Source: Alphaproteobacteria bacterium
Lineage (GTDB): Bacteria; Pseudomonadota; Alphaproteobacteria; Caedimonadales; UBA1908
Assembly (NCBI GenBank): GCA_021298595.1
Contig: JAJTHL010000022.1
Location: forward strand, 1-32,986
DNA length: 32,986 nucleotides
Direction: 5' to 3'
Shown here: in pieces, positions 1 through 10,207 of the stretch
Numbering within the stretch: the first letter of the stretch is position 1
Layout: every line of letters begins with the position of its first letter
Notes under the pieces: generated by a model
What the model was told of the DNA's origin: nothing
Databases searched by the model: none
Seen by the model: the letters and a program-made list of their open reading frames with translations, nothing else
Position numbers and translations under genes: made by a program

Positions 1-566
1 AAAAAGGATTTAACCCCAGCGCTTGAAAAGAAAAGCGCCACCAAAGAAAACCAAACAAAAGAAAGAAGGGTCACTTGTAGCACAAAAAGACCTTGGATAA
101 GAGGGGGCGTGTGGGGACGGATCACGTTGGAAAAAATGGCTAAAAATAGCACAATAAGCATAGGGTTGAGGATATCTGTGAAAAACGCCATGCGCCAAGC
201 TTGAAACGGCTTTAGCTTTTTAACACGCTCATTAAGACTTTGCGTGTACGCATCCCCCACATGGGAGGGTGATCGCGCACACCGCCAACCCATATACATT
301 AAGTACAGGGCACCAAGAATTCTAATTCCATTGAAGATCAAAACATTTTTATGCACCAGCACGCCCATGCCTAAAAGAGTGTAGCTGCCGTGAACGATGA
401 TCCCCGACGCCGATCCAAAAGCGGTATAAAGACCTATCTTCTTGGAATTAGAAAGCGTATTGCGAATCACGAGGGCAAAGTCGGGGCCAGGCGTCACCAA
501 AACAACAACATAAATGGAAGCAATTCTCAAAAAGTCACCCAAATACAGGTGAATATCGGAAAACAT
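1..566 (-). CDS. LysE/RhtB family amino-acid exporter, partial (C-terminus beyond left edge)
   Basis: An open frame runs from the ATG at 564-566 (complement) through the left window edge, giving 188 residues without a stop. The protein begins MFSDIHLYLGDF and carries the family hallmark TPGPD near residues 26-30, followed by hydrophobic segments typical of LysE/RhtB/RhtC inner-membrane exporters of amino acids such as homoserine, threonine or lysine. Further segments LGALYLMYMGW (about 88-98) and FTDILNPMLIVLF (about 128-140) fit the family, which is usually 200-210 residues, so only about 20 residues are missing. The substrate cannot be told. The Shine-Dalgarno is weak (GGGTAGAG upstream). 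The gene diverges from the antiporter at 829. I am sure of the family, less of the substrate. Confidence 0.85.
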   Translation of the reverse strand, partial: MFSDIHLYLGDFLRIASIYVVVLVTPGPDFALVIRNTLSNSKKIGLYTAFGSASGIIVHGSYTLLGMGVLVHKNVLIFNGIRILGALYLMYMGWRCARSPSHVGDAYTQSLNERVKKLKPFQAWRMAFFTDILNPMLIVLFLAIFSNVIRPHTPPLIQGLFVLQVTLLSFVWFSLVALFFSSAGVKSF

Positions 567-704
567 AAAAGGCTCTACCCTAGAAATTTGTGATATACGA
601 CTTTACCTTTTTTCCCGCATGATGAAAAGAACCGGTCATGTCATTTCTTTTTCTTTGCCCTCCCGGTCCATGAACGGGCCAGGAAGACAATCATCGAAGA
701 CTTC

Positions 705-739
705 CCCCCTCTTTCTCAAAAAATATTAATGTGAGGGGG
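705..739. repeat. Inverted repeat in the lysE-kefB divergent gap
   Basis: The 262-base divergent gap 567-828 holds no gene. It contains a 7-base inverted repeat, CCCCCTC at 705-711 and GAGGGGG at 733-739, with an AT-rich 21-base spacer. A TTGACG hexamer at 745-750 could be a -35 element for the rightward antiporter gene, but I see no good -10 at the right distance. The repeat may be an operator or an RNA hairpin; there is no further evidence. Confidence 0.3.
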
Positions 740-828
740 TTGTATTGACGGCGAGTCCTTGGTTCAATGGAAAGTGCTCAGGCAAGACTTAAAAGGTCAA
801 AAGCATGGATTAAAAATAGGGAGGCATT

Positions 829-2583
829 GTGTTACACGGCACGTTTCTAGCGGACGCATTAACCCTTTTGCTAGCGGCAGTGGTCGTTGTATCGGTTTTT
901 CGTTTTTTCCACATCAGCGCCATTTTGGGTTACCTCATTGCCGGTGTTGTCATTGGACCACATGCCCTTAACCTCCTTGCTAATATCGAAAATGCATCGA
1001 TGCTGGGTGAGTTTGGTGTTGTCTTTTTACTTTTTACCCTCGGGCTCAAGATGCCCCTTCAGCGTCTTCAAGTTCTTAGGCGCTATGTTTTTGGTCTGGG
1101 GCTTGCCCAAGTAGGTGTTACAAGTGCTTGTATCTTCGCTGCTATCTACTTAGCTGGAATTTCGGCAGAAACAGCAGTCCTTGTGGGCAGCGCTCTTGCC
1201 CTTTCATCCACAGCTGTAAGTATGCAGGTCTTGACAGAACGAGGAGAGTTTGCCCTGAGACACGGGCGCGTGGCGTTTGCCGTGCTCTTATTTCAAGATC
1301 TTGCTGTGGTGATTTTAATTGCACTTGTGTCAACCCTTGGAAAAGAGCACGGCAGTTTTACCTATGAACTTGCTGTTGCTGGCGTCAAGGCCTTTGTTTC
1401 ACTGTTGTTGATAACGCTCTTGGGGCGTATTGTCTTTCGCCCCTTGTACCGGGGGATAGCGCAGCTTTCAAGTCCAGAACTTTTTGTCGCCGTTACCCTG
1501 CTTGTGGTCCTCACAACGGGCGCTATCACCGCGTCCCTTGGCCTCTCCATGGAACTAGGGGCCTTTCTTGCGGGGCTGTTACTATCTGAAACAGAATACC
1601 GACATCAAGTAGAGGCCGATATTCAGCCCTTTTATGGCCTTCTGCTTGGTCTATTCTTTATATCTGTTGGCATGACCATTGACCTGAGTTATGTTGTTGA
1701 AACACTTCCCCTTGTCTTGACTTGTCTTGTTTTTTTAATCAGTGTAAAAGCGTCCCTGTTTTACCCCCTTGCCCGCCTTTTTGATCTTCCAAAAACAGCC
1801 TGTATTCGCGTCGCATTCATTCTTTCCACGGGCGGGGAATTCGTCTTTGTGCTTTTGCGCCCCGTCATTCGCGACGGCCTCGTCTCCGCAGAAATCGGGC
1901 AACTTGTTTATGCAGTGGTGGGGATTTCCATGGCTTTGACCCCTTTTATGGCCAGCATGGGTAAATTTCTGGCACACCGGTGGATGGAGCAAGAGGCTGA
2001 AAGTAGTCTCAACGCTGCTAAAGCGGAAATCACTGATCTTAAGAACCATGTGATCATCTGTGGATTCGGGCGCGTGGGCAAACTAATTGCAAAACTCCTC
2101 ACACAAAAAATGGTCCCTTACGTGGCCATTGATAATGACATGGCGCGTGTAAGTGAAGGGCGCGCCAAAGGCCTTCCTGTTTTTTATGGGGATGCACGGC
2201 GCGTGCATATGATGCGAACGTTGGGCGCAGACCGAGCGCGCGCCGCTGTCATCAGCCTTGATAAACCGCGCCTCGCTGTGGAGGCATCCCTTATGATGCG
2301 CCGACAGTTTCCAAAAATGGATGTTTGCGTACGCATGCGAGACAATCAATATGAAATGGCCCTCCACCAAGCAGGTGTCCGTGTTGTCATGCCAGAGAAC
2401 TTAGAGCCAAGCTTGCAATTGGCCTCTCAAGCGCTGCAGGCTGTGGGCACTCCCGATGATGAAATTTACCAAGTCATTGAAAACTTTAGAAGGTCTTACA
2501 AGCAAAACACTCTTCTAAACACGCAGGAATCACCTGCCAAGGAGGGCGCAAGCAAGCCAAAACCGAAAGAAGCAAAAACTTGA
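829..2583 (+). CDS. KefB/KefC-type monovalent cation:proton antiporter with RCK domain
   Basis: This 584-residue inner-membrane protein has about a dozen hydrophobic segments over residues 1-385 (CPA2 Na+/H+ exchanger fold) followed by a cytoplasmic TrkA-N/RCK Rossmann domain from about residue 405, with the nucleotide-binding motif GFGRVG. Family signatures include the stretch LLFQDLAVV and LGAFLAGLLLSETEYRHQVE, both very close to KefB/KefC. Length matches E. coli KefB (601) and KefC (620). These proteins exchange K+ for H+ and are gated by glutathione adducts and nucleotides. The start is GTG at 829, chosen because AGGGAGG at 818-824 lies 4 bases upstream. No KefF/KefG quinone-reductase partner is in the window. 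It converges on phoU with only 13 bases between the stops. Confidence 0.9.
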   Translation: MLHGTFLADALTLLLAAVVVVSVFRFFHISAILGYLIAGVVIGPHALNLLANIENASMLGEFGVVFLLFTLGLKMPLQRLQVLRRYVFGLGLAQVGVTSACIFAAIYLAGISAETAVLVGSALALSSTAVSMQVLTERGEFALRHGRVAFAVLLFQDLAVVILIALVSTLGKEHGSFTYELAVAGVKAFVSLLLITLLGRIVFRPLYRGIAQLSSPELFVAVTLLVVLTTGAITASLGLSMELGAFLAGLLLSETEYRHQVEADIQPFYGLLLGLFFISVGMTIDLSYVVETLPLVLTCLVFLISVKASLFYPLARLFDLPKTACIRVAFILSTGGEFVFVLLRPVIRDGLVSAEIGQLVYAVVGISMALTPFMASMGKFLAHRWMEQEAESSLNAAKAEITDLKNHVIICGFGRVGKLIAKLLTQKMVPYVAIDNDMARVSEGRAKGLPVFYGDARRVHMMRTLGADRARAAVISLDKPRLAVEASLMMRRQFPKMDVCVRMRDNQYEMALHQAGVRVVMPENLEPSLQLASQALQAVGTPDDEIYQVIENFRRSYKQNTLLNTQESPAKEGASKPKPKEAKT

Positions 2584-2596
2584 GTCTTAGCCTTAC

Positions 2597-3274
2597 TCAG
2601 TGACCAGGCTTTGGGTCTTTAAAGGGAGTGCCCTCTACATAGTAATGGACAATTTCGGCAATGTCGGCGGCGTGATCGCCTGCCCGCTCGATGTTTTTAG
2701 CTGCAAATAGAAGCTGGGTGCACGGGCCAATTTGACGGCTATCTTCCATCATGTAGGTCAAGATTTCCCGAAGGTATGACGTGTACATTTCATCAAGCTC
2801 CAAATCACGCTGCCACACGTCCATGGCAAGGACCACATCGCCGTTTTCATAGGCTGTCATGACGTCTTGCATCATGCCGATGGCGGTCTTCACAAGCCGT
2901 GAAAGGGCTTTGGCCCCTTGGGTCTGGGGCATGGCCTTAAGCTCAAGGGCGCGCTTTGCGATATTGCGTGCATAATCTGCCACGCGCTCAAGGTGACTAG
3001 AGATTTTTAGGACCGCCACAATATTGCGAAGATCTTTTGCAACAGGCTGCCTGAGTGCAATCATGCGAATGGCAAAGGCGTCAATGTCATGCTCTAGGGC
3101 GTCCACGATGGGATCTTGACCGATGATCTGCACAGCACGGGCGTCATCACTTTCAATAAGACAGGCAACCGCTTGCTCAAGCTGCTTTCCAGCAAGCTCT
3201 GCCATTTCAAAGAGCTTGGCATTGAGATTTTTCAAGTCCTCATCATAGGACTTCACAATATGTCCGTAGGTCAT
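2597..3274 (-). CDS. phoU: Phosphate transport system regulator PhoU
   Basis: The 225-residue protein consists of two PhoU three-helix repeats. Each carries the metal-binding type motif: HLERVADYARNIA in the first and NIERAGDHAADIAE in the second. PhoU is cytoplasmic, links PstSCAB activity to PhoR signalling in bacteria that have it, and limits phosphate uptake. It is the last gene of the pst operon, 21 bases after the pstB stop, with a strong AAGGAGGAGGG ribosome-binding site before its ATG. No phoB or phoR lies in the window, so whether PhoU signals to a kinase here is unknown. Length is normal for the family. Confidence 0.95.
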   Translation of the reverse strand: MTYGHIVKSYDEDLKNLNAKLFEMAELAGKQLEQAVACLIESDDARAVQIIGQDPIVDALEHDIDAFAIRMIALRQPVAKDLRNIVAVLKISSHLERVADYARNIAKRALELKAMPQTQGAKALSRLVKTAIGMMQDVMTAYENGDVVLAMDVWQRDLELDEMYTSYLREILTYMMEDSRQIGPCTQLLFAAKNIERAGDHAADIAEIVHYYVEGTPFKDPKPGH

Positions 3275-3295
3275 GCGGGCCCTCCTCCTTTTGGC

Positions 3296-4081
3296 TTAAC
3301 CAAATCTACCTGTAATATATTCCTGGGTTTTTTCGTGCTGGGGCGCGGTAAAGATGTCCCCGGTGGGACCTGCTTCAATAAGATACCCCATATGAAAAAA
3401 CGCCGTTTTTTGAGACACGCGCGCTGCCTGATGCAGGCTGTGGGTCACAATCACGATGGTGTACCGTGCGCGCAGTTCGTCAATGAGCTCTTCCACCCGG
3501 GCGGTTGCGATGGGATCAAGGGCCGAACACGGCTCGTCCATAAGAATCACCTGGGGGTTCACGGCGATGGCGCGCGCAATACAAAGGCGCTGCTGCTGCC
3601 CACCCGATAGACTCGTCCCTGGCTGATCCAGGCGGTCCTTTACCTCATCCAGAAGCCCTGCCCGCCTCAGGCTTTTGTGCACAATCTCATCAAGATGGGT
3701 TTTATCCTTGTAAAGATTATGGATGCGGGGGCCGTACGCCACGTTCTCGTAAATTGACTTGGGAAAGGGAGTCGGTTTTTGAAAGACCATGCCCACTTGG
3801 CTTCGCAGCTGCACAACGTCAATGTCTTTGTCGTAAATGTCGCTTCCCCGCAGCAGCACACGTCCGCGCCTGGCCATCCCTGGAATCGTATCGTTCATCC
3901 GGTTAAGGCAGCGCAAAAACGAGCTTTTCCCACAACCTGAGGGGCCAATGAGCGCCGTCACCTGTCTGTCAGGGATGGTCAAATCGATGCCAAAAAGCAC
4001 CTGCTTTTCACCGTAAAAAAGCTGAAGTCCTTCAACGGCAAAGCTGTAGGAAGGGCGTCCCTCCTCACCACTTGTGTTCAT
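3296..4081 (-). CDS. pstB: Phosphate ABC transporter ATP-binding protein PstB
   Basis: The 261-residue ATPase powers phosphate import with PstA and PstC at the inner membrane. Walker A is GPSGCGKSS (about residues 46-54), the ABC signature is LSGGQQQR (158-165), and Walker B is VILMDEP (178-184) followed by the PstB-typical CSALDPIAT. The H-loop THSLHQA is present, so the enzyme should be active. The ATG at 4081 has GAGAGG five bases upstream and overlaps the end of pstA by 17 bases, which suggests translational coupling. N-terminal residues 1-12 are an unconserved leader, normal for the family. Confidence 0.97.
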   Translation of the reverse strand: MNTSGEEGRPSYSFAVEGLQLFYGEKQVLFGIDLTIPDRQVTALIGPSGCGKSSFLRCLNRMNDTIPGMARRGRVLLRGSDIYDKDIDVVQLRSQVGMVFQKPTPFPKSIYENVAYGPRIHNLYKDKTHLDEIVHKSLRRAGLLDEVKDRLDQPGTSLSGGQQQRLCIARAIAVNPQVILMDEPCSALDPIATARVEELIDELRARYTIVIVTHSLHQAARVSQKTAFFHMGYLIEAGPTGDIFTAPQHEKTQEYITGRFG

Positions 4082-5279
4082 ATTTACCTCTCAGATAAAT
4101 GGCGCACAGATTCATGAGCCCCACAAAAAACAATAGGACCAAAAGGGCCGCAGAAGCATTGGCAAGGAACGCAGCCTCGGGGTTTCTGGCCCACGCATAA
4201 ATTTGTACAGGAAGGGCGGAGGATGGATCCTCAAGGGAGAGGGCTGGCGTTGCCACAAAAGCCATCATCCCAATCATCAAAAGGGGCGCTGTTTCCCCCA
4301 TGGCACGCGCCATGGCAATCATGGCGCCCGTCAAAATCCCAGGAAGCGCCAAAGGAAACAAATGATGGACAATGATCTGCATGGACGACGCCCCAAGCCC
4401 CCTTGCAGACTCACGGATACTTTTGGGGACTGTGCGAATGGCGGATCTTGTGACAATGATCATGGTGGGCAAAGTCATAAGGGAAAGGGTAAGACCGCCC
4501 ACAAGCGTCGATGACCTTGGCAAATGCGCCGTATTGAGAAAAAGTGCAAGCCCTAGGATGCCAAAGACAACGGAAGGGACGGCCGAGAGATTCGCGATAT
4601 TAACCTCTAAAAACCTAGAAACAAACGAGGGCTTGGCAAGCTCTTCCAAATAAAAGGCGGCCGCCACGCCCACAGGAAACGAGATTGCGAGCGTGACTAA
4701 AAACAAGTAAAACGTCCCCACAAGCCCTGACCAAATACCCGCCACCACAGGGTCCCTTGAATCTGAGTTCACAAAGAAATCAAAGCGAAAAACGGTTCTA
4801 AGGAACCCATCGTTTTTAAGCTCTTTCAAAAGAAGCGAAAGCTTTGGCGACAGGGACGATTTTTTAAGAATACGCACCGCCTCTTCGTCCAACGGAAGCC
4901 AGAGCGTTTGCTTTTTTCCCACAAGGTCCGGTTGATCACGCAGGGCCTCAAAAAGGATTTTATGGGAAGACGCAGCTAAAATTTGCTCGAGATCCTCAGG
5001 GCTAATGCGTACACGCCCGAACTGGGGCTGCACAAGATTTTCGACCTTAAAATGAGCAATCTTCTTGTTGTGGTGGGTTTCAAGGGTCAGATGTGCAGGA
5101 TCATAGAACACATCGCATTGACATTCGTACCTGACAAATCCTTGGTACGCCCAAAAAAGAAGTCCGCCCACGACCGCCAAAAGAAACAGAAGCGCAAAGC
5201 CACTTGCAAGACGCCCATACCACTCGAACCGTTTATCCGCTTGATGACGTTTAAGAAGGGCTGCTTGGGACTGGTTCAT
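4065..5279 (-). CDS. pstA: Phosphate ABC transporter permease PstA (long alphaproteobacterial form)
   Basis: This 404-residue inner-membrane permease is longer than E. coli PstA (296) because of an N-terminal region (about residues 25-185) that matches the arrangement of the DUF3333-containing PstA of Alphaproteobacteria: one membrane segment ([20 protein letters not shown]), then a hydrophilic, presumably periplasmic insert. The C-terminal half is the BPD transporter domain with several membrane segments and the coupling loop [12 protein letters not shown], where the ATPase docks. It starts at an ATG overlapping the pstC stop (ATGA), preceded by GGAGG. It forms the channel with PstC. Confidence 0.95.
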   Translation of the reverse strand: MNQSQAALLKRHQADKRFEWYGRLASGFALLFLLAVVGGLLFWAYQGFVRYECQCDVFYDPAHLTLETHHNKKIAHFKVENLVQPQFGRVRISPEDLEQILAASSHKILFEALRDQPDLVGKKQTLWLPLDEEAVRILKKSSLSPKLSLLLKELKNDGFLRTVFRFDFFVNSDSRDPVVAGIWSGLVGTFYLFLVTLAISFPVGVAAAFYLEELAKPSFVSRFLEVNIANLSAVPSVVFGILGLALFLNTAHLPRSSTLVGGLTLSLMTLPTMIIVTRSAIRTVPKSIRESARGLGASSMQIIVHHLFPLALPGILTGAMIAMARAMGETAPLLMIGMMAFVATPALSLEDPSSALPVQIYAWARNPEAAFLANASAALLVLLFFVGLMNLCAIYLRGKYEHKW

Positions 5280-6478
5280 GCGTCATACCTCCTGTAATGC
5301 CACCTTGCCACAGAAAGGGCGAGGATGTTTAAAAAAAGTGTGACGGTAAAAAGGAAGAGGGCCAACGCAAAGGCCGACAAGGTTTTAGCGCTTTCAAACT
5401 CTTGGTCACCGGTCAGGATCGTGACAATTTGCACGGTGACCGTTGTGACATAGGTAAAGGGATTGGCCGTCAAATTGGCCTGAAGCCCGACGGCCATGAG
5501 GGCGAGCATGGTCTCGCCGACAGCGCGCGAAATGGCCAAAAGAAACGCTGCAATAATCCCGGGCAAGGCGGCTGGAATCAGGACCTTTTTGATGGTTTCG
5601 GACCGGGTAGCCCCAAGGGCCAGGGAGTTTTCCCCAAGGGCGCGCGGCACGGCGCGCAGCGCGTCATCGCTCAGTGATGAAACGATGGGCAGAATCATAA
5701 GGCCCATGGTGAGACCTGCCCCAAGGGCACTTTCTCCAGCGATGGGAAGCCCTAACATTTCGCCTAAACGGTTCAAGCTTGGCCCCACAATAGCAAGGGC
5801 AAAAAAGCCGTAGACGATGGTCGGGATACCGGCTAAGACCTCAATGGCAGGCTTAACCCAGCGCCTGGCTTTCACACTGGCATACTGGGACGTATAAATT
5901 GCGACCAGAAGCCCCAAAGGCCCTCCCACCAGAAGCGCGATCAGGGTAATAAGCAAACTCCCACAAAAAAGAGGAAGGGCGCCGTACTGGCCGGCTGCTG
6001 CCATGTCCTTTGACAAGGAAATTTCGGGTGCCCACGCGGTGCCTGTTAAAAACTCGTCCAAAGGGACCAGCTGAAAAAACGCCCATGATTCACGCAAGAG
6101 CAAAAAAATGATAGCGCCCGTGATGATAACGGCCGCAGCCGCTGCAAGGGCGAAAGCCCCTTTGCTCGCCTTTTCGATCACGCGCCTTGGGTGCCCTTCA
6201 AACCGTACAATCAGCCAAGAGAGACCCATTCCCACCAGGGCGCAAAGCGCGCTCTCCAGCGACGGCATGAGACTTGTGATGTTCAGAACACGCAAAAAGG
6301 CACTTCCCACAAAGACGCTTCCCACCACCAAGAGCGCAGACAAAAAGCCGTAGAATTTAGGGGGAGTGACAAGATACGTACCTTCCGGCAGAGTGCCTGC
6401 GCGCCGCTTAGCGTCGCCAAAGGCTAAGATAAAGGCAACCGAGGCCCAGATAAGCGTCCAGAGGAGAAGAGGATTCAC
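5276..6478 (-). CDS. pstC: Phosphate ABC transporter permease PstC
   Basis: The 400-residue permease starts at GTG 6478 (AAGGAGGGG just upstream), overlapping the pstS stop by four bases (GTGA). The N-terminus has extra membrane helices (residues 1-17, 43-65, 72-90) and a segment ALAAAAAVIITGAIIFLLL before the transport domain, the layout of alphaproteobacterial PstC, though shorter than many of those. The coupling loop ENSLALGATRSE and following AVGETML motif are typical of PstC. With PstA it forms the inner-membrane phosphate channel energised by PstB. Confidence 0.95.
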   Translation of the reverse strand: MNPLLLWTLIWASVAFILAFGDAKRRAGTLPEGTYLVTPPKFYGFLSALLVVGSVFVGSAFLRVLNITSLMPSLESALCALVGMGLSWLIVRFEGHPRRVIEKASKGAFALAAAAAVIITGAIIFLLLRESWAFFQLVPLDEFLTGTAWAPEISLSKDMAAAGQYGALPLFCGSLLITLIALLVGGPLGLLVAIYTSQYASVKARRWVKPAIEVLAGIPTIVYGFFALAIVGPSLNRLGEMLGLPIAGESALGAGLTMGLMILPIVSSLSDDALRAVPRALGENSLALGATRSETIKKVLIPAALPGIIAAFLLAISRAVGETMLALMAVGLQANLTANPFTYVTTVTVQIVTILTGDQEFESAKTLSAFALALFLFTVTLFLNILALSVARWHYRRYDA

Positions 6479-7446
6479 GGCCCCTCCTTTTCTTTGCGCG
6501 GTGTCTTGGCGCTTTGCAGATGCGATTGACGAAAGGCCGCCTCTGGCGGCGAAAGAGGTAACAGACCATAACTCGACAAAAGCTCTTCCATCTGCCTTGA
6601 GGTGATATAATGCACAAAGGCGCGCACCTGTTCTTTGTCTTGCAACGCGCGCGTTTTCACATATAAAAACACATGCCGCACAAGGGGATACGTTCCTGTA
6701 CTAATGGTATGCTTGGTAGGCGAGACCCCGTTAATGTGAAAAGCCTTAAGTGTGTCGTGGTTCTTGATAAGAAACGCGTAACTGAGCACGCCCATGGCCT
6801 CTGGTGCAAGGGAGAGTTTCCTTGCAATGACGCCTTCTTGATCGGCCACACTGCGCACAGCGCCGTCCTTGCGACACTTTCGGCGCTTACTTAAGACGAG
6901 GTGTTCAAAGGTTTCCCTGGTGCCAGCTGTTTCTGGGGGCAAGAAGATTTTGATCTGCTCATAGGGAAAGGTGGGACTAATTTCCTGCCATTTGGTTGGA
7001 AGATGGCTTGCCTCTTGAACGGCCGCTCGCAGCTGCGCGACGGTCAGGGGGAAGAAAAGACCTTCCCTGGCTCTGGCCACCACCAGCGCGTCAAGGCCCA
7101 ACGCAATTTCCGTCACCCCGTGCACGCCGTGTCTTGCACAGTAAGCCTTTTCAAGGGGGGTCATGGGGCGTGAGGCCGTGACCATATCGGGGTAAGCTTT
7201 GGTGGTGCCGGAGCAAAAGAACTTGATCCCGCCGCCAGTACCAGTGGACTCCACCACAGGGGTATCCGTGTCTAGTTCATAACCAAAGCGTTCGGCGGTT
7301 GCGACGATAAAGGGAAAAAGTGCGGAGGACCCCACAATGCGAAGAGGCTCCGCCTGGGCAAAGGGCGCCACAAAAAGCACGCCTGCCAGCCAAAGTTTTA
7401 ATCCTCCCCTTGCAAGGCCTGCCATCCTTGTTCTACTTTCTCCCAA
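6475..7446 (-). CDS. pstS: Periplasmic phosphate-binding protein PstS
   Basis: The 323-residue solute-binding protein captures phosphate for PstCAB. A signal peptide ends at about AQA|EP, followed at once by the conserved [12 protein letters not shown]. Phosphate-site motifs are visible: [20 protein letters not shown] and [12 protein letters not shown]. Two starts compete. TTG at 7446 has AGGA seven bases upstream and is used here. ATG at 7425 has no good ribosome-binding site but gives a canonical 25-residue signal peptide. The choice does not affect the mature protein. It is the first gene of pstSCAB-phoU. The C-terminal tail ([13 protein letters not shown]) is basic and unconserved. Confidence 0.93.
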   Translation of the reverse strand: MGESRTRMAGLARGGLKLWLAGVLFVAPFAQAEPLRIVGSSALFPFIVATAERFGYELDTDTPVVESTGTGGGIKFFCSGTTKAYPDMVTASRPMTPLEKAYCARHGVHGVTEIALGLDALVVARAREGLFFPLTVAQLRAAVQEASHLPTKWQEISPTFPYEQIKIFLPPETAGTRETFEHLVLSKRRKCRKDGAVRSVADQEGVIARKLSLAPEAMGVLSYAFLIKNHDTLKAFHINGVSPTKHTISTGTYPLVRHVFLYVKTRALQDKEQVRAFVHYITSRQMEELLSSYGLLPLSPPEAAFRQSHLQSAKTPRKEKEGP

Positions 7447-7463
7447 GCAATATTCCTATGGTC

Positions 7464-7492
7464 CATATGACGCGCACAAGTGCTTGTGTCAA
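7464..7492 (-). promoter_or_regulatory. Probable pstS promoter with internal palindrome
   Basis: On the minus strand a perfect TTGACA (7487-7492) lies 17 bases from a weaker -10 (CATATG, 7464-7469). The spacer contains the 14-base palindrome CACAAGTGCTTGTG (7475-7488, plus strand), which overlaps the last bases of the -35. That is a typical place for a repressor or activator site. It sits in the 71-base gap between divergent pstS and mutS. I could not match it to the enterobacterial Pho box. Confidence 0.5.
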
Positions 7493-7517
7493 CTGCTTTT
7501 ATAAAAAGGAGACTTTT

Positions 7518-10166
7518 ATGACCCCCATGATGATGCAATACCATCGCATAAAAAAAGCGCATCCTGACTGCCTTCTTTTTTACCGTATGGGTGATTTTTA
7601 CGAACTTTTTTTTGAAGACGCGAGGCAAGCGGCCGCCGCCCTTGGTATTGCCCTGACCAAACGCGGTCAACACCAAGGAGAGGACATTCCCATGTGCGGT
7701 GTGCCCTTTCATGCGTGTGAAAGTTATCTGGCACGCCTTGTCAAGCAAGGCTTTCGCGTGGCCATATGCGAGCAGTTGGAAGATCCGGCCGAGGCCAAAA
7801 AGCGAGGGTATAAGGAAGTCGTTGCGCGCGACGTCATTCGCATTGTCACCCCCGGCACCTTGACCGAGGACACCCTTTTAGAGGCGTCTTCCCATAGTTA
7901 CCTCGGCGTCCTTGTTCCCCAAAAAGGCAAGGACGCGGCCCTTTACGGGCTTGCCCTGGTCGACATTACGACGGGGGACTTTTTTTGGGACACGCTCAGC
8001 GAAAGCGCCCTTTTAAGCGCGCTCACACGGTTTAATCCTGGCGAGCTTGTCTTGCCGGACACCCTTCTTCGCGACACCAAAATGGGTGACGCCCTTTCTT
8101 TTTGGAGGCGTGCCTGTGTGGGGCTTCCGGCCTCTCGCTTTGACAAGGCCAATGCGTGCCTGCGTCTTCAGGATTACTTTCACCTAAAGGCCCTTGAGGC
8201 GTTGGGAAGTGTGGGGGAAAGCGCTTACGCTGCCGCCGGTACGCTCCTTGATTATTTGCACCTGACGCAAAAAGGGACCATGCCGCGCCTTGCCCGCCCC
8301 AAGCGAATTTTTGATGCGGGCACCATGCGCCTTGACGCCACAACCCAGCGCAGTCTTGAGCTGACCTCAACCCTGGCAGGGACAAGGGAAGGCTCACTTT
8401 TCCAAACACTCAACCGTACCCTGACGCCAAGTGGGGCGCGCCATTTTGCGTTTCACCTGTGTGCGCCGCTGACAGACCTTCCTGCCCTTGAGGCGCGCCT
8501 CGAGCGCGTTGATTTTTTCTTGAGTCGCGACGCGTCTTGGGAGACCCTGGTCTCTCTGCTCAAGGCTTGTCCTGATCTTGAGCGCGCACTCTCGCGCCTG
8601 TGCCTGGGGCGCGGCTCGCCTCGGGACCTTGATCATATCCGAGCAGTCCTAGAGGTCAGCCATCAGGTAGGCACCCTTTTGGAAGGCCTTAGGCCCTGCC
8701 CAACGGACCTTGAACCCTCCCTTTTTCAAGAAGAGACCGAGCTTCTTTTGACGCTGAAGACGGCGCTTGGCGACACCCTTCCCGCCCTTGCCCGTGACGG
8801 TAACTTTATCGCGCCTGGCTATCACGCCGAACTTGATCATTTAAAGAGCTTGCGCGATCACGGCAAAGACGCGATCCTTGCCCTTCAAAAAACCTATCAA
8901 ACGGAACTGGGGATCTCGTCCCTTAAAATCAAACATAACCAAATCATGGGGTACTACGTGGACGTGACCCCTGCCCACAAGGGAAAACTTGATGACCGGT
9001 TTATCCACCGTCAAACCCTTGTGAGCGGCCTTCGCTATACCACAGCGGAACTAAGCGCCCTTGAAGAAACCCTTGTCAGCGCCGAAGGAAAAGCGCTTTC
9101 CCTCGAACTTTCCCTTTACGACGCCCTTGTAGAGCAAGTGGCAAAAGCAGCAGACGGACTTAGTGCACTTGCCAAACATTTGGCTTTTTTGGACGTGTCC
9201 TTTGCCCTTGCCCGCCTTGCGCGCGAAAAGGGGTATACAAAGCCCCGCCTTGACACGTCCCGCACCCTGATGATTACAGGCGGGCGTCATCCCGTGGTAG
9301 AGGCGTTTCTGGACCAAAAGGAGGGTACTCCTTTTACCCCTAATGATTGCCATCTTGAAGAAGACGCTTATGCGTGGCTTTTGACAGGGCCGAACATGGC
9401 CGGTAAAAGCACTTTTTTACGCCAAAACGCCCTTATTGTGCTTTTGGCCCAGATGGGATCTTACGTACCGGCGGCACACGCCCACATCGGCCTTGTGGAC
9501 GGTCTTTTTAGCCGGGTTGGGGCGTCTGATAACCTTTCCCAGGGGCGCTCGACCTTTATGGTCGAGATGGTGGAAACGGCCGTAATTCTGAACGAGGCCA
9601 CGGACCGGTCTTTTGTGATTCTTGATGAAGTGGGGCGCGGCACCTCGACCTATGACGGGCTTGCCATTGCCTGGGCGACCCTCGAGCATTTGCACACCCT
9701 GGCGCGCTGCCGAACACTGTTTGCGACCCACTATCACGAGCTAACCGCCTTGGAGGAAAGTCTTTCCCACCTTTCTTGCCACACCATGAAAGTCCGGGAG
9801 TGGGAGGACGACATCATCTTTTTACACGAGGTGGAGGCAGGCCGTGCGGCGCGCTCCTATGGAATTCACGTGGCAGAGCTTGCAGGCGTTCCAGAAGGCA
9901 CCACAAGGCGCGCCAAGGAGGTGCTGGGGATCCTTGAGGAAACGGGAACACCGGCGCCAGTACCAGCGCCCCTCAAAGCCGTGCCCGCCTTTACTCCCCA
10001 AAGCCTTTTTACGGCGCCGGTTCCTGACACGCCCGCCGCACGCTTTGGCGCGTTCATGCAGGAAAAGCTTGACGACCTTAGCCTTGAGGACCTAACCCCG
10101 CGCGCGGCCCTCGATCTTTTATACGAATGGAAAGCGCTTGCGAAAAAGGATCAGAAAGCCGCGTGA
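7518..10166 (+). CDS. mutS: DNA mismatch repair protein MutS
   Basis: The 882-residue protein recognises mismatches and small loops and starts methyl- or nick-directed repair. The mismatch-reading motif F-x-E is present as GDFYELF (F27, E29). The C-terminal ATPase has Walker [10 protein letters not shown] (about residue 624), Walker [12 protein letters not shown] (about 700) and the ATHYHEL motif (about 735). The start is the ATG at 7518, with AAGGAG six bases upstream. The frame stays open back to 7320, but that stretch overlaps pstS and shows no MutS similarity. Length matches the family (about 850-880). All key residues look intact, so repair is probably functional. No mutL is in the window. 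Confidence 0.97.
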   Translation: MTPMMMQYHRIKKAHPDCLLFYRMGDFYELFFEDARQAAAALGIALTKRGQHQGEDIPMCGVPFHACESYLARLVKQGFRVAICEQLEDPAEAKKRGYKEVVARDVIRIVTPGTLTEDTLLEASSHSYLGVLVPQKGKDAALYGLALVDITTGDFFWDTLSESALLSALTRFNPGELVLPDTLLRDTKMGDALSFWRRACVGLPASRFDKANACLRLQDYFHLKALEALGSVGESAYAAAGTLLDYLHLTQKGTMPRLARPKRIFDAGTMRLDATTQRSLELTSTLAGTREGSLFQTLNRTLTPSGARHFAFHLCAPLTDLPALEARLERVDFFLSRDASWETLVSLLKACPDLERALSRLCLGRGSPRDLDHIRAVLEVSHQVGTLLEGLRPCPTDLEPSLFQEETELLLTLKTALGDTLPALARDGNFIAPGYHAELDHLKSLRDHGKDAILALQKTYQTELGISSLKIKHNQIMGYYVDVTPAHKGKLDDRFIHRQTLVSGLRYTTAELSALEETLVSAEGKALSLELSLYDALVEQVAKAADGLSALAKHLAFLDVSFALARLAREKGYTKPRLDTSRTLMITGGRHPVVEAFLDQKEGTPFTPNDCHLEEDAYAWLLTGPNMAGKSTFLRQNALIVLLAQMGSYVPAAHAHIGLVDGLFSRVGASDNLSQGRSTFMVEMVETAVILNEATDRSFVILDEVGRGTSTYDGLAIAWATLEHLHTLARCRTLFATHYHELTALEESLSHLSCHTMKVREWEDDIIFLHEVEAGRAARSYGIHVAELAGVPEGTTRRAKEVLGILEETGTPAPVPAPLKAVPAFTPQSLFTAPVPDTPAARFGAFMQEKLDDLSLEDLTPRAALDLLYEWKALAKKDQKAA

Positions 10167-10174
10167 AGGAACAT

Positions 10175-10205
10175 AAAAAAGGTGAGGTCTTCCTGCCCTT
10201 TTTTT
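10175..10205. terminator. Bidirectional terminator between mutS and the MFS gene
   Basis: AAAAAAGG (10175-10182) pairs with CCTTTTTT (10197-10204), with an inner AGG/CCT pair set and a TCTT loop. The A-run on one side and T-run on the other give a U-tract in either direction, which suits the two convergent genes ending at 10166 and 10208. Confidence 0.65.
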
Positions 10206-10207
10206 CT

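Noticed and set aside
759-971. 70-codon plus-strand frame at the start of the antiporter gene
   Set aside because: It overlaps the antiporter in another frame and has no ribosome-binding site.
3116-3610. 164-codon plus-strand open frame opposite phoU and pstB
   Set aside because: It overlaps two clear genes on the other strand, has no ribosome-binding site and no recognisable family; it is a by-product of GC-rich codons.
7320-7517. 66-codon N-terminal extension of mutS
   Set aside because: It overlaps pstS, and AAGGAG sits right before the ATG at 7518, where MutS similarity starts.
7447-7517. Classical Pho box before pstS
   Set aside because: I looked for the CTGTCAT-type direct repeats and found none I could support.
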